The notes: generated by a model from the letters alone, not told the origin. Counted from the first letter of the stretch, positions 18,190-26,843 are shown. The stretch is 64,000 bases of DNA from Rhodococcus spongiicola (GCF_004011835.1 NZ_RKLN01000002.1:167469-231468), one strand, 5' to 3'. Numbers and translations are program-made.

Positions 18190-18830
18190 CGGACGAGCGC
18201 GTTAGCGGCCCACAACGCCGCTACCGAGACTCCGACGTCGCCGAGCAGGCGCCGGACGAGCGGTAGCCCGATGCCGATGACGCTGGACGGGTCCCCCTCC
18301 AGTCGTTCGACGAACCAGCCGCCGAGGCTGTCGAGGGTGAAGGCCCCGGCCACCTTCAGCGGTTCGCCCGACGCGAGGTACGCCTCGAGGTCCTCGGCGG
18401 ACGGGGTGCCGAAGTGGACGACCGTGCCACTGTGGTCCGACACCTCTGCGACTACCGTGCCGCCCTCGACCCGCAGCACGCTGTGTCCGGTGAGCAGGGT
18501 GGCGCTGCGGCCGGCCATGGACTGCCAGCGGCGGCGCGCGACGTCGACGGTGTGCGGCTTGCCCTGCAGTTCGCCGTCGATCAGCAGCATCGAGTCGCAG
18601 CCGATCACGACGGCGTCGGTCCATCCCTCGGCGGTGAGCGAGGAAGCCACGTCACGGGCCTTGGCCTCGGCGAGGGCGGTGACGACCACCTCGGGGGCCG
18701 TGGAGGCGCCCAGCTGGTCGATGACCGCGTCCTCGTCGACGCCTGAGACACGGACGGTGGGTTCGACCCCGGCGCCCCGCAGCACCGCCAAGCGTGCCGG
18801 GGACGCCGAGGCGAGAACCAGTCGGGTCAC
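18186..18830 (-). CDS. maf: Maf-type nucleoside triphosphate pyrophosphatase
   Basis: Protein of 214 aa, house-cleaning nucleotide pyrophosphatase. RLVLASASPARLAVL contains the N-terminal SxSxxR signature, VIGCDSMLLIDG the acidic catalytic residue, and GKP plus SVLRVEGG the substrate loop region. Members hydrolyse dTTP/UTP or modified nucleotides; a septum-inhibition role is described in Bacillus. The GTG at 18830 directly precedes the conserved TRLVLAS; the longer frame to 18872 reads through the upstream tandem array and is not credible. It follows accE5, separated by that array, as in Rv3282-Rv3281 order. Confidence 0.92.
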   Translation of the reverse strand: MTRLVLASASPARLAVLRGAGVEPTVRVSGVDEDAVIDQLGASTAPEVVVTALAEAKARDVASSLTAEGWTDAVVIGCDSMLLIDGELQGKPHTVDVARRRWQSMAGRSATLLTGHSVLRVEGGTVVAEVSDHSGTVVHFGTPSAEDLEAYLASGEPLKVAGAFTLDSLGGWFVERLEGDPSSVIGIGLPLVRRLLGDVGVSVAALWAANALVR

Positions 18831-18831
18831 C

Positions 18832-18944
18832 ACCGTGGGAACCACGCAATCAACACCGTGGGAACCACGCAATCAACACTGTGGGAACCACGCAATCAAC
18901 ACTGTGGGAACCACGCAATCAGCACCGTGCGAACCGTTCGATCA
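18832..18944 (-). repeat. 23-bp tandem array between accE5 and maf, spanning the accE5 stop
   Basis: Four near-identical 23-bp units at 18832-18854, 18855-18877, 18878-18900 and 18901-18923 (core GTGGGAACCACGCAATCA), differing at one or two bases, then a degenerate fifth unit at 18924-18944. The degenerate unit holds the accE5 TGA at 18942-18944; in coding sense each unit starts with TGAT. The array ends directly before the maf start and leaves no other space for a maf ribosome site. Confidence 0.9.
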
Positions 18945-19301
18945 GGACGGGCGCGGCGCGGCCGTGCTGCCGAACGAGTGCGGCGAGAACGCCCCCTGCA
19001 CGCGGTGCATGCGGGTCGGTGCGCCCCATGTCTCGGGCGGGCGTGGGTCGGTCACCTCGTCGCTCGAGGCCGCCGCCACGGCTGTGAAGACCGCGACGAG
19101 CGCGCCGATCTCCTCATCCGACGGGTTACCCCTGACGATCGTGACCAGCGGTGCCTTGGGATCGGCCACCTCATCGGCCTCCTGCGACTCCAGACCGGCG
19201 ATCGCCTCCTCCAGTTCGGCACCCTCGAGTGCCGCGGCGTCGACCGACGGCGTCAGCAGGTCCGCGTCGGTCAGCAAGTCTTCCCGGGTTGTGGCGGTCA
19301 T
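18942..19301 (-). CDS. accE5: Acyl-CoA carboxylase epsilon subunit
   Basis: Small protein of 119 aa. The conserved C-terminal block [39 protein letters not shown] and a final SFGS is the AccE/PccE family signature; the N-terminal 45 residues are acidic and variable. In actinobacteria the epsilon subunit bridges and activates the AccA3-AccD5 complex. The ATG overlaps the accD5 stop by 4 bp (19298-19301), as expected for a stoichiometric subunit. Its stop codon lies in the adjacent tandem array. Confidence 0.88.
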   Translation of the reverse strand: MTATTREDLLTDADLLTPSVDAAALEGAELEEAIAGLESQEADEVADPKAPLVTIVRGNPSDEEIGALVAVFTAVAAASSDEVTDPRPPETWGAPTRMHRVQGAFSPHSFGSTAAPRPS

Positions 19302-20938
19302 AGGGGGATGTTCCCATGCTTCTTGGGCGGAAGTGAAACCATCTTGCGCTCGAGTAGACGGAGAGCCGAGACGATCTGTCCGCGGGTGTGCGACGGAGGA
19401 ATCACAGCGTCGATGTAGCCGCGCTCGGCCGCAATGTACGGGTTGACCAGTGTGTCCTCGTACTCCTGCTGCAGCTTGAGACGCAGTGCATCGACGTCCT
19501 CACCGTTCTGGGCGGCCTCGAGCAGCTGTTTGCGGTAGACGAATCCGACGGCGCCGGACGCACCCATGACCGCGATCTGGGCGGTCGGCCACGCCAGATT
19601 GACGTCCGCACCCATGTGCTTGGAGCCCATGACGTCGTACGCGCCGCCGTATGCCTTGCGGGTGATGACGGTGATCTTTCCAACCGTGGCCTCACCGTAC
19701 GCGTACAGCAGCTTTGCGCCGCGACGGATGATGCCGTTGTACTCCTGGTCGGTGCCAGGCAGGAAGCCCGGGACGTCGACCAGCGTGATGATCGGGACGT
19801 TGAACGCGTCGCAGGTACGGACGAAACGTGCGGCCTTCTCCGAAGCATCGATGTCGAGGCAACCGGCGAACTGCGTGGGCTGGTTGGCGACGATGCCGAC
19901 GCTGCGGCCGTCGACACGACCGAAGCCGACGACGACGTTGCCGGCACGCCCGGCCTGAACCTCCAGGAACTCGTCGTCGTCCAGGATGCGGCGGATGACC
20001 TCGTGCATGTCGTACGGCTGGTTCGCCGAATCCGGGATCAGCGTGTCGAGTTCGCGGTCCTCGTCGGTGAGAGAGTCCTCGATCGAGCCGTCGATCGGAT
20101 CGGACGGCAGCATGCGTGGGGCCGCGGCCTGGTTGTTGCTCGGCAAGTACGACAGCAGGTCCTTGACGTAGTCGAGGGCGTCCTGCTCGTCGGAGGCGAC
20201 GTAATGCGCGACACCGGACTTGGTCATGTGGGTACGGGCGCCACCGAGATCCTCCATGGTGACGTCCTCGCCGGTAACGGTCTTGATGACGTCGGGGCCG
20301 GTGACGAACATCTGGCTGGCCTCGTCGACCATGACGATGAAGTCGGTGAGGGCGGGTGAGTAGACGTGACCGCCCGCCGCCGGGCCCATGACAAGGGAGA
20401 TCTGCGGGATGACACCCGAGGCCTGGACGTTGCGGTGGAAGATCTCGCCGTACAGGCCGAGCGAGACGACGCCTTCCTGGATTCGGGCGCCGGCACCCTC
20501 GTTGATGCCGATCAGTGGCCGGCCTGTCTTGAGGGCCAGATCCATGACCTTGACGATCTTCTCGCCGTAGATCTCGCCGAGACTGCCGCCGAAAACGGTG
20601 GCGTCTTGGCTGAACACGCAGACGTCGCGGCCGTCGATGGTGCCGTAGCCCGTGACGACGCCGTCACCGAGGGGCCGGTTGTCGGCGAGGCCGAAGTTCG
20701 AACTGCGGTGCTTGGCAAGAGCGTCGACCTCCACGAAGGAGCCCTCGTCCAGTAGCGCGTAGATGCGCTCTCGGGCAGTCATCTTGCCCTTGGCGTGGAC
20801 CTTCTCGACGGCGGCCTCGCCCATCGGCTGCACTGCCTGCGCCTGGCGGTTCCGCAGGTCAGCGAGCTTTCCCGCCGTTGTGTGAATATCCGGGGTATTC
20901 GCCGCCTCCGCCGCGGCTGGCTCCTGCACACTGGTCAT
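19298..20938 (-). CDS. accD5: Acyl-CoA (propionyl-CoA) carboxylase beta subunit
   Basis: Carboxyltransferase subunit, 546 aa, very close to mycobacterial AccD5. The N-terminal crotonase-like half has [27 protein letters not shown] (acyl-CoA oxyanion region) and [20 protein letters not shown]; the C-terminal half has [14 protein letters not shown] and [19 protein letters not shown]. It transfers carboxyl from biotinyl-AccA3 to propionyl-CoA, giving methylmalonyl-CoA for branched lipids. It is translationally coupled to accE5 and faces birA, which would biotinylate AccA3. Confidence 0.95.
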   Translation of the reverse strand: MTSVQEPAAAEAANTPDIHTTAGKLADLRNRQAQAVQPMGEAAVEKVHAKGKMTARERIYALLDEGSFVEVDALAKHRSSNFGLADNRPLGDGVVTGYGTIDGRDVCVFSQDATVFGGSLGEIYGEKIVKVMDLALKTGRPLIGINEGAGARIQEGVVSLGLYGEIFHRNVQASGVIPQISLVMGPAAGGHVYSPALTDFIVMVDEASQMFVTGPDVIKTVTGEDVTMEDLGGARTHMTKSGVAHYVASDEQDALDYVKDLLSYLPSNNQAAAPRMLPSDPIDGSIEDSLTDEDRELDTLIPDSANQPYDMHEVIRRILDDDEFLEVQAGRAGNVVVGFGRVDGRSVGIVANQPTQFAGCLDIDASEKAARFVRTCDAFNVPIITLVDVPGFLPGTDQEYNGIIRRGAKLLYAYGEATVGKITVITRKAYGGAYDVMGSKHMGADVNLAWPTAQIAVMGASGAVGFVYRKQLLEAAQNGEDVDALRLKLQQEYEDTLVNPYIAAERGYIDAVIPPSHTRGQIVSALRLLERKMVSLPPKKHGNIPL

Positions 20939-20992
20939 GACAAGTGAGCTTAGCCAGGTCTGTCGGCTTCGCGTCGAGTGAGGTCGGGTTGC

Positions 20993-21007
20993 GTTGAATT
21001 ATTCAAC
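20993..21007. promoter_or_regulatory. Palindrome in the accD5-birA promoter region
   Basis: Perfect 7-bp arms GTTGAAT and ATTCAAC flank one T, with a second palindrome ACTCGCGAGT about 8 bp further on. AT-rich symmetry in this GC-rich intergenic stretch between divergent genes suggests an operator for either gene. No matching regulator is encoded beside it. Confidence 0.45.
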
Positions 21008-21055
21008 CTAAGCTACTCGCGAGTCACTTTCCAATCGCATCCTAGGCTGGTTGGA

Positions 21056-21889
21056 ATGTGGACCGATCTGAACCGCCCACCGCTCGATGTGAGTGCGCTT
21101 CGACGCGCACTCGTTCGTCGCCCCGGCGGTGACCCGAAGGCGTTCTGGTCGTGCCTGGACGTGGTGACCGAGACTGGCTCCACCAACGCCGACCTGCTCG
21201 CCCGGCCGCAGGGCCCGGACTATGCGCGCAGCGTTCTGATCGCCGAATACCAGTCGGGCGGCCGGGGTCGGCATGCGCGCACCTGGGTGAGCGCGCCGCG
21301 GGCGTTGGTGACCATGTCGGCTGTGCTCGACATGCCCGGGGTCGACCTGTCCGACATCGGTTGGCTGCCGCTGCTGTCGGGCATCGCAGTGGTCGATGCT
21401 CTGTGCGACGTGGCCGGCGTCGAGGCGGAACTCAAATGGCCCAACGACGTTCTGATCGAGGACCGGAAGGTCGCGGGAATCCTCACCGAGGTGGCGTCGA
21501 CGGAGCCGGTCCCGACGGTCGTCGTCGGCATCGGACTGAACGTGAGCCTGACGCGGGACGAGCTTCCGGTGCCCACCGCGACGTCTCTGGTGCTCGAGAA
21601 TGCCGACGTCACCGACCGCACCGTCCTGGTGCGCGCGATGCTGCGAGCGCTCGCCGAGCGGTGGCGCGAATGGCAGTCCGCCGACTGGAAGGTGGACGAA
21701 CTCGCGGCGGCATACCGTGAGCGGTGCGGCACGCTCGGCCGCCTGGTACGCGCCGAGCTCCCGGGAAACCGGGAGCTCGTTGGGATCGCGACCGATGTGG
21801 ACCGACAGGGACGAGTGGTGATCAAGCCCAAGGGTGAGTCGCCGGTCGCGGTATCGGCCGGCGACGTCACCCATCTGCGCGCGGTCTGA
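21056..21889 (+). CDS. birA: Biotin-[acetyl-CoA-carboxylase] ligase
   Basis: Monofunctional (group I) biotin protein ligase, 277 aa, without a DNA-binding HTH. YQSGGRGRHARTWVSAP is the biotinyl-AMP motif and KWPNDVLIEDRKVAGIL carries the catalytic Lys; a C-terminal SH3-like part ends VSAGDVTHLRAV. It activates biotin with ATP and attaches it to carrier domains such as AccA3. The ATG at 21056 is chosen; the frame extends 26 codons into the promoter palindromes, which is unlikely to be coding. The stop lies in a 23-bp duplication shared with the convergent gene. Confidence 0.93.
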   Translation: MWTDLNRPPLDVSALRRALVRRPGGDPKAFWSCLDVVTETGSTNADLLARPQGPDYARSVLIAEYQSGGRGRHARTWVSAPRALVTMSAVLDMPGVDLSDIGWLPLLSGIAVVDALCDVAGVEAELKWPNDVLIEDRKVAGILTEVASTEPVPTVVVGIGLNVSLTRDELPVPTATSLVLENADVTDRTVLVRAMLRALAERWREWQSADWKVDELAAAYRERCGTLGRLVRAELPGNRELVGIATDVDRQGRVVIKPKGESPVAVSAGDVTHLRAV

Positions 21890-21920
21890 AATTCACGCTG
21901 CGCGTGGCGTGAACCTCACG
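21875..21920. repeat. 23-bp direct duplication containing two convergent stop codons
   Basis: Units at 21875-21897 and 21898-21920, both starting CTGCGCG and ending TCACG, matching at 18 of 23 bases. The first holds the birA TGA (21887-21889) with its last four codons; the second holds the stop of the opposing DUF7144-type gene (21916-21918). Only 26 bp separate the two stops. Confidence 0.75.
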
Positions 21921-22341
21921 CAGTCTGGGGTTTCCAGGTGGCGACCGCCCAGATCACCACGACGTCGAGCGCGATGATGAGGATCGACCACAGCGGATAC
22001 CAAGGGATCCACAGGAAGTTCGCGATGATCGACAGCGCCGCGATGGCGATTGCCGCCACTCGCGCCCACATCGCGCCGGTCATGAGCGCCAGACCGACGA
22101 GGACGACGACGGCGCCGATGATCAGGTGGATCCAGCCCCACGCGGTGAGGTCGAACTGGTAGATGTAGTCCGGACCGACGACGAACACGTCGTCCTTGAT
22201 CAGTGCCGAGATGCCCTGGAGGATCTGCAGGATTCCTACCGTGACGAGGATGACCGCAGCAGCGAGTGACGCACCTGCCGCGAACCCTTGTCCGGAACCC
22301 CCGCCGCCCGAACCGTGGGTCGTCGGTGTGTTGGTCGTCAT
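21916..22341 (-). CDS. Small four-helix membrane protein (DUF7144-like)
   Basis: Protein of 141 aa. After a Gly/Ser/Thr-rich cytoplasmic head there are four hydrophobic segments at about residues 25-45, 68-84, 88-106 and 112-134. WGWIHLIIGAVVVLVGLAL and the motif ANFLWIPWYPLWSILIIALD are characteristic of an actinobacterial membrane family usually annotated as DUF7144. Function unknown. It is convergent with birA and divergent from the HdeD-like gene across a repeat-rich 417-bp gap. Confidence 0.85.
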   Translation of the reverse strand: MTTNTPTTHGSGGGGSGQGFAAGASLAAAVILVTVGILQILQGISALIKDDVFVVGPDYIYQFDLTAWGWIHLIIGAVVVLVGLALMTGAMWARVAAIAIAALSIIANFLWIPWYPLWSILIIALDVVVIWAVATWKPQTA

Positions 22342-22758
22342 CGCAGTTCCCCTTTCGATCGCTCACCGGTGGAGAAGCCACTTCATCAGGTGCAGTCTGC
22401 AATGTCTCGGTTCGTGAAACCTCATCCCCGAAGGGTGAAATCACCCGCCGGAAGGGTGAAAATTGAGGGCTTTGTCCGCACCCCGGAGCCGGATGTGCGC
22501 GCAATCGCCGGACAATCCCTCGCAGAGTGTGTCGTGCTGATACTTTGACGCTGAATCACAGTTCGACGCTGAATCAGAGTTGGTCTGAATCAGAGTTGGT
22601 CTGAATCAGAGTTGGACGCTGAATCGCAGGTGGACGCTGAATCGCAGGTGGACGCTGAATCACAGGTGGAGGCTGGATTTCAGTTCGGCTGAATTTCGGT
22701 TCGACGCTGAATCACACAGCAATTTTCGTGAGGGGTTTGGCAGCGGCAGGGGGTAGAG
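22342..22758. other. 417-bp intergenic region between divergent membrane-protein genes
   Basis: No convincing gene. The left part contains two GAAGGGTGAAA copies near 22434-22465 and a small GGGTG/CACCC hairpin; the right part is the 16-18 bp tandem array. Promoters for both flanking genes must lie here. The open frame at 22288-22548 runs antisense into the membrane-protein start and has no family features. Confidence 0.7.
22544..22717. repeat. Ten-copy 16-18 bp degenerate tandem array upstream of the HdeD-like gene
   Basis: Ten units of the type TT(C/G)GACGCTGAATC(A/G)CAG at 22544, 22562, 22580, 22596, 22612, 22630, 22648, 22666, 22684 and 22700. Two 16-bp units are identical; the others differ at a few bases. 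The array ends 41 bp before the ATG at 22759. The core CTGAATC has no evident symmetry. Confidence 0.85.
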
Positions 22759-23355
22759 ATGAACGCACAGCAGGGAATGTCCGCGGGTTCCGGCGAAGCG
22801 TGGGTGGCCGGTGAATCTCCGGACCAAGAGACCGCTGATCGCATGTTGACGGCGCTGACCGTCGTTTTCGGTCTTCTCACCCTCGGTCTCGGAATCGCGA
22901 TATTGGTGTGGCCGAGCGCCACGCTCGTCGTCGTTGCCGTGCTCATCGCGATCCAGGTGTTCGCGTTCGGGATCATCCAGATCGTGCGCTCCTTCGCCGA
23001 GGTCAACGCCCCGACGGCGGCACGCACGCTGACTGGATTATCGGGCGCGCTCGCGGTGCTGCTCGGGTTCCTCGTCCTCCGCAGTCCGCTGCAGACGCTC
23101 GTGGTCATCGCACTCGTGATCGGTGCGTGGTGGGTGTTCCGTGGCGTGCTCGACCTCGTCGCCGGCGCCACGGAGGTTCCCGGCAACCGGGCCGTGAGCA
23201 TCGTCCTCGGAATCATCAGCGTCGTCGCGGGTGCGATCGTGCTGCTGCAGCCTGAACTCTCACTCGGCGTGTTCGTGATCGTCGTCGGAGTGTGGATGAT
23301 CCTGTACGGCCTCATCGTCGTCGCCTCTGCCTTCCTGGCGCGCCGATCGAGCTGA
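22759..23355 (+). CDS. HdeD/DUF308 family membrane protein
   Basis: Protein of 198 aa with six hydrophobic segments arranged as two-helix repeats (about 30-50, 52-75, 88-108, 112-130, 142-160, 165-190). Features such as GLGIAILVWPSATLVVVAVL, AWWVFRGVLDL and LQPELSLGVFVIVVGVWMI are typical of HdeD-like DUF308 proteins. Acid-stress membrane proteins of this family are known in enterobacteria; the role here is unproven. The ATG follows a GGCAGGGGG stretch. It is followed by the PH-domain gene 42 bp downstream. Confidence 0.85.
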   Translation: MNAQQGMSAGSGEAWVAGESPDQETADRMLTALTVVFGLLTLGLGIAILVWPSATLVVVAVLIAIQVFAFGIIQIVRSFAEVNAPTAARTLTGLSGALAVLLGFLVLRSPLQTLVVIALVIGAWWVFRGVLDLVAGATEVPGNRAVSIVLGIISVVAGAIVLLQPELSLGVFVIVVGVWMILYGLIVVASAFLARRSS

Positions 23356-23397
23356 GCTGGGGCCCGCCACCCGCGGGATCACTGCCACACTCTTCAC

Positions 23398-23973
23398 ATG
23401 AGATACCCGCAGGACGCGTTGGCGGCGGACGAGGGACTGGTGCTCCACCGCCATCCGCACTGGAAGAGGCTCGTCGTCCCGTCGGTGACCTTCATCCTGG
23501 CGACCGCAATCGCTGGATTCGCTGTGGGACTTGCCCAGTCGCAGCTGACCGGCGGCACCGTGACGATCGTGTCGATCCTGGTCGGAGCGTTGTGGCTGGC
23601 GGTCGTGGCGTGGAAGGTCCTGGTCCCGGTACTGAGGTGGAAGTCGACGCACTTCATTGTCACCGACCGGCGAGTGATGATCCGACACGGGGTGATGACG
23701 CACACCGGTATAGACATCCCCATGAACCGGATCAGCAACGTTCAGTTTCGACACGGGCTCGTCGACAGGATGCTGCGCACCGGCACGCTCGTGATCGTCG
23801 CGTCTTCCGATGACCCGCTCGAGTTCAACGACATTCCCGAGGTCCAGAAGGTCCACTCGCTGCTCTACCACCAGGTGTTCGATTCCGCGAACATTCCGCG
23901 CGAACGCTACCAGGGCAGTGGTCTGGGCGAGGCACGCGACGAAAGTCGAAATTATCGGAAAGGCTGGTTATAG
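23398..23973 (+). CDS. Membrane-anchored bacterial PH (bPH2/YdbS-like) domain protein
   Basis: Protein of 191 aa with two membrane helices near residues 28-48 and 57-77, followed by a bPH2 domain: STHFIVTDRRVMIRHGVM, IPMNRISNVQFRHGLVDRML and GTLVIVASSDDPLEFNDIPE. It corresponds to the conserved membrane protein Rv3278c of M. tuberculosis. The function is not known; related proteins sit at cell-envelope or stress loci. It is followed by the OmpR-type regulator 35 bp downstream. Confidence 0.85.
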   Translation: MRYPQDALAADEGLVLHRHPHWKRLVVPSVTFILATAIAGFAVGLAQSQLTGGTVTIVSILVGALWLAVVAWKVLVPVLRWKSTHFIVTDRRVMIRHGVMTHTGIDIPMNRISNVQFRHGLVDRMLRTGTLVIVASSDDPLEFNDIPEVQKVHSLLYHQVFDSANIPRERYQGSGLGEARDESRNYRKGWL

Positions 23974-24008
23974 GACCGCATCGGCCCGCGTAATCGTAGG
24001 CTGTCGTC

Positions 24009-24689
24009 GTGACCGCCGTATTGCTTGCCGAAGATGACGAAGCCATCGCTGCGCCGCTGTCGCGTGCGCTCGGCCGCGAGGGCTACACCGTCACGACCGA
24101 ACAGACCGGGCCGGCCGCGCTTGAGCGTGCGCTCACCGGTGAGTTCGAGCTGCTGATCCTCGACCTCGGTCTTCCGGGGATGGACGGGCTCGAAGTGTGC
24201 CGCCAGTTGCGTGCACACAGCCTGGACCTGGCCGTACTGATGCTGACTGCGCGAACCGACGAGGTCGATTTCGTCGTCGGCCTGGACGCGGGCGCCGACG
24301 ACTATGTCGGCAAGCCGTTCCGGCTCGCCGAACTGATGGCGCGGGTCCGAGCACTGCTGCGTCGAAGCGGCGGCGGTGAGGACGTCGTCGTCGAGGTCGC
24401 CGGGATCCGCCTCGAGCCTGCCGCGCGTCGCGTCCTGGTCAACGGGTCCGAGATCGCACTCGCCAACAAGGAGTACGAGTTGCTGCGGGTGCTGCTCGAG
24501 CACGCCGGTCAAGTCGTCTCGCGCGACACCATCCTGCGTGAGGTGTGGGGCGATGTGGAACTGCGTGGTTCGAAAACGCTCGACATGCACATGTCCTGGC
24601 TGCGCCGCAAGATCGGTGACGAGGGGGCGGGTGCGGATCGGCGCATAGCGACCGTGCGCGGGGTCGGGTTCCGGATCAACACCGACTAG
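24009..24689 (+). CDS. OmpR/PhoB-type response regulator
   Basis: Protein of 226 aa. The receiver domain has acidic LLAEDDEA (Asp9, Asp10), phosphoacceptor Asp52 in LILDLGLPGMDG, Thr in LMLTARTDE and Lys in DDYVGKPFRL. The winged-helix domain is about residues 128-222, with LANKEYELLRVLLEHAG and RRKIGDEG. The GTG at 24009 starts it. The histidine kinase follows 12 bp later, forming one two-component system. The signal and regulon are unknown. Confidence 0.93.
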   Translation: MTAVLLAEDDEAIAAPLSRALGREGYTVTTEQTGPAALERALTGEFELLILDLGLPGMDGLEVCRQLRAHSLDLAVLMLTARTDEVDFVVGLDAGADDYVGKPFRLAELMARVRALLRRSGGGEDVVVEVAGIRLEPAARRVLVNGSEIALANKEYELLRVLLEHAGQVVSRDTILREVWGDVELRGSKTLDMHMSWLRRKIGDEGAGADRRIATVRGVGFRINTD

Positions 24690-24701
24690 GTCCTCCGCAC
24701 C

Positions 24702-26036
24702 GTGCGTCGCAGAATCCTGCAGTCGATCCTCGCGGTCGTCATCTTCACGGGTCTGCTGCTCGGTGTCCCGCTGATCTCCACCGCGTGGCTGTGGGTGGAC
24801 GACTTCACCCGCAGCGACCTCCAGAACCGGCTGGACCGGATGGCTGTGGAGATCATCATGCAGCAGGGCAGTGCCGGTGTCGTCCAGGGCGAACTGGACA
24901 CGACCTCCCTGCGTCTCGCCGTACCGGAGGGCGGCAAGCTCGTCGTGGTCTATCCAACGCCCGAGGACGGGGCTGCACGGATGGACATCGGGGCGGAATC
25001 GGTGCCCTCGCCGCTCGTCGAGTCGCTGTCGATGGGTACGTCCGGGTCGCTGCGACTCGAGGTGCCGTCTGACCGTATGCGCACGCTGCAGCGTCAGGCG
25101 GTGGGCGCGGTGACCCTGCTGGTCCTCGCTTCGATGGGTGCCGGCGCAAGCGTCGCGGTGTTGACCGCCAAACGCCTGGCCGATCCCCTCAGGGACGTGG
25201 CGGAGCGCGCGGCTCGGCTCGCCGAGGGGGATTTCCGTCCGGACCCCCGCAGGCACGGCATCCCGGAACTCGATCGCGTGTCCGACGTGCTGGATTCTGC
25301 GACCGTCGAGATATCGGGGCGTTTGCAACGTGAGCATGCACTCGTCGGCGATGTCTCGCACCAGCTGCGGAGCCGACTGACAGCGGTGCACCTGCGGCTG
25401 GACGAACTGTCCGGCCACCCGGATCCCTCCGTGGTGCACGAGGCAGAGGAAGCGATGGCGCAGGTCGATCGGCTCACGGTCGCCGTGGACGATCTCGTGC
25501 GATCGTCCCGTGATGACGATGCCGCCAGCCACGAGCAGGTCTCGGTGGTGAAGGAACTCGCGAGCGTCGTGGAGGACTGGCAGGGTCCGTTCAAGGATTC
25601 CGGTCGGGTACTGCGACTGCGGGGCGAGCCACGGTTGACTTCGTCAGCGACCGGCTCACGGCTGCGCGAGGCGGTGTCGGTGCTGATCGACAACTCCCTG
25701 CAGCACGGCTCCGGCACCTGCACGGTCTCAGTTCGGCTCGCTTCCGGTCCGGTGGGACGAGGGTCGCCGAAGGATTCGCTCGATTCCCGCGTATGCGTGG
25801 AGGTATCCGACGAGGGCGAGGGAGTGAGCGACGAGCTGGCGCCCCACATCTTCGATCGAGGATTCTCCGGGGCCGGATCGACGGGGGTCGGGCTGGCGCT
25901 CGCGCGAGCATTGGTGGAGGCCGACGGCGGGCGTCTCGAACTCCAGCGCAGACGACCCGCCCTGTTCGCGGTGTTCCTTTCGCCAGTCCGGGACGAAGCC
26001 CCGACGCGGGTGGCCGGTATCCACGAACCGCGCTAG
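24702..26036 (+). CDS. Membrane sensor histidine kinase
   Basis: Protein of 444 aa. Membrane segments at about 9-30 and 134-155 enclose an extracytoplasmic sensor of about 100 residues. HAMP follows (about 156-210), then an H-box with His220 in LVGDVSHQLRSRLTAVH, an N-box VLIDNSLQHG, G1 DEGEGVSDEL and G2 GSTGVGLALAR. It autophosphorylates and donates phosphate to the preceding OmpR-type regulator. The GTG at 24702 is used. A degenerate stop-spanning array follows it. Confidence 0.92.
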   Translation: MRRRILQSILAVVIFTGLLLGVPLISTAWLWVDDFTRSDLQNRLDRMAVEIIMQQGSAGVVQGELDTTSLRLAVPEGGKLVVVYPTPEDGAARMDIGAESVPSPLVESLSMGTSGSLRLEVPSDRMRTLQRQAVGAVTLLVLASMGAGASVAVLTAKRLADPLRDVAERAARLAEGDFRPDPRRHGIPELDRVSDVLDSATVEISGRLQREHALVGDVSHQLRSRLTAVHLRLDELSGHPDPSVVHEAEEAMAQVDRLTVAVDDLVRSSRDDDAASHEQVSVVKELASVVEDWQGPFKDSGRVLRLRGEPRLTSSATGSRLREAVSVLIDNSLQHGSGTCTVSVRLASGPVGRGSPKDSLDSRVCVEVSDEGEGVSDELAPHIFDRGFSGAGSTGVGLALARALVEADGGRLELQRRRPALFAVFLSPVRDEAPTRVAGIHEPR

Positions 26037-26107
26037 GCCGACCTGCGCTGGTTGGACGCTGCTCCAGTCGAACATGGGCTGGTCGGACACCGGGCTAGTC
26101 GGCACCG
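26030..26107 (+). repeat. Degenerate 15-16 bp tandem array from the kinase stop
   Basis: Five diverged units beginning at 26030, 26045, 26061, 26077 and 26093, with a loose pattern GGCT(A/G)GTCGGACACC. The first contains the TAG of the histidine kinase (26034-26036). It stops 3 bp before the next array and together they fill the whole intergenic space to gtrA. Confidence 0.55.
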
Positions 26108-26110
26108 ACT

Positions 26111-26178
26111 GTGTCATACAAGGCCGGGAGTCATACACGGCCGGGAGTCGTACAGGGCCGGGAGTCATACGCGGCCGG
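26111..26178 (-). repeat. 17-bp tandem array spanning the gtrA stop (4 copies)
   Basis: Four units at 26111-26127, 26128-26144, 26145-26161 and 26162-26178 of the form GAGTCATAC(A/G)(A/C/G)GGCCGG, each differing from the others at no more than three bases. The fourth contains the last gtrA codons and its TGA (complement of 26165-26167). Confidence 0.9.
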
Positions 26179-26713
26179 GATCGTCTCCCGCCAAACTCGC
26201 CGGTTCGGGCTGATCGAAAGCCTCGTGTTCGGTGGATTCCTCCGGGAAGACCCACCTGCGGAAGGCCCAGAATCGGAAGGTCATCTGCAGCAGATTGCCG
26301 ATGATGTAGTTGAGGACGAAGTCCACGACCAAGAGGGCCGTGAAGCTCAGGGAAGTACGGATGTCGAAGATGTTGTTCGCGATCCACAGCGGTGCCGCCG
26401 CGATGATGACACCGACGCCACTGATCGTGAAGAACAGCAGTGCCTCGTGATGCCGTTCGCGGCCACCACGGTGCTTGAACGACCACTCGCGATTGAGGAT
26501 GTAGCTCAGGATCGTCGCGATGACGCCTGCAAAGACCTTGGCGACGACAGGCTTCTGCTCGAGGATCGACAGGCTCAGGGTGTAGAAGATCGCGAGGTCG
26601 ACGACCATGGTCGTGCCGCCGACGATCGCGAACTTGATGAACTCGCGGTGGCGAACGACGATGGTCCGGAAGGGCTGCGGAACTCGGCTGATCGCCGCAT
26701 CGACGAAAGACAC
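26165..26713 (-). CDS. GtrA family membrane protein
   Basis: Protein of 182 aa with four membrane helices: about 28-48 (KFAIVGGTTMVVDLAIFYTL), 56-72, 92-112 and 120-140. EFIKFAIVGG and FKHRGGRERH are typical of the GtrA family, which flips or moves polyprenyl-linked sugars during wall polysaccharide synthesis (in M. tuberculosis Rv3277). The ATG at 26713 is used. It is divergent from purK with about 130 bp between. Its stop is inside a four-copy 17-bp array. Confidence 0.88.
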   Translation of the reverse strand: MSFVDAAISRVPQPFRTIVVRHREFIKFAIVGGTTMVVDLAIFYTLSLSILEQKPVVAKVFAGVIATILSYILNREWSFKHRGGRERHHEALLFFTISGVGVIIAAAPLWIANNIFDIRTSLSFTALLVVDFVLNYIIGNLLQMTFRFWAFRRWVFPEESTEHEAFDQPEPASLAGDDPGRV

Positions 26714-26843
26714 AACGAAGTATTGTACGAATACGTAATCTCATCGATGCAGCAGACGGCGTTCTATCAGGTTCTTCACAGGTCGCGATGCTGGACGACC
26801 TCGACAGGAGCACCGACGGACGAACGTGACACCATGGTGAGTC

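Noticed and set aside
22288-22548. An 86-codon plus-strand gene upstream of the large array
   Set aside because: It overlaps the start of a membrane-protein gene antisense, has no good start site, and its composition is Arg/Pro/Ser rich.
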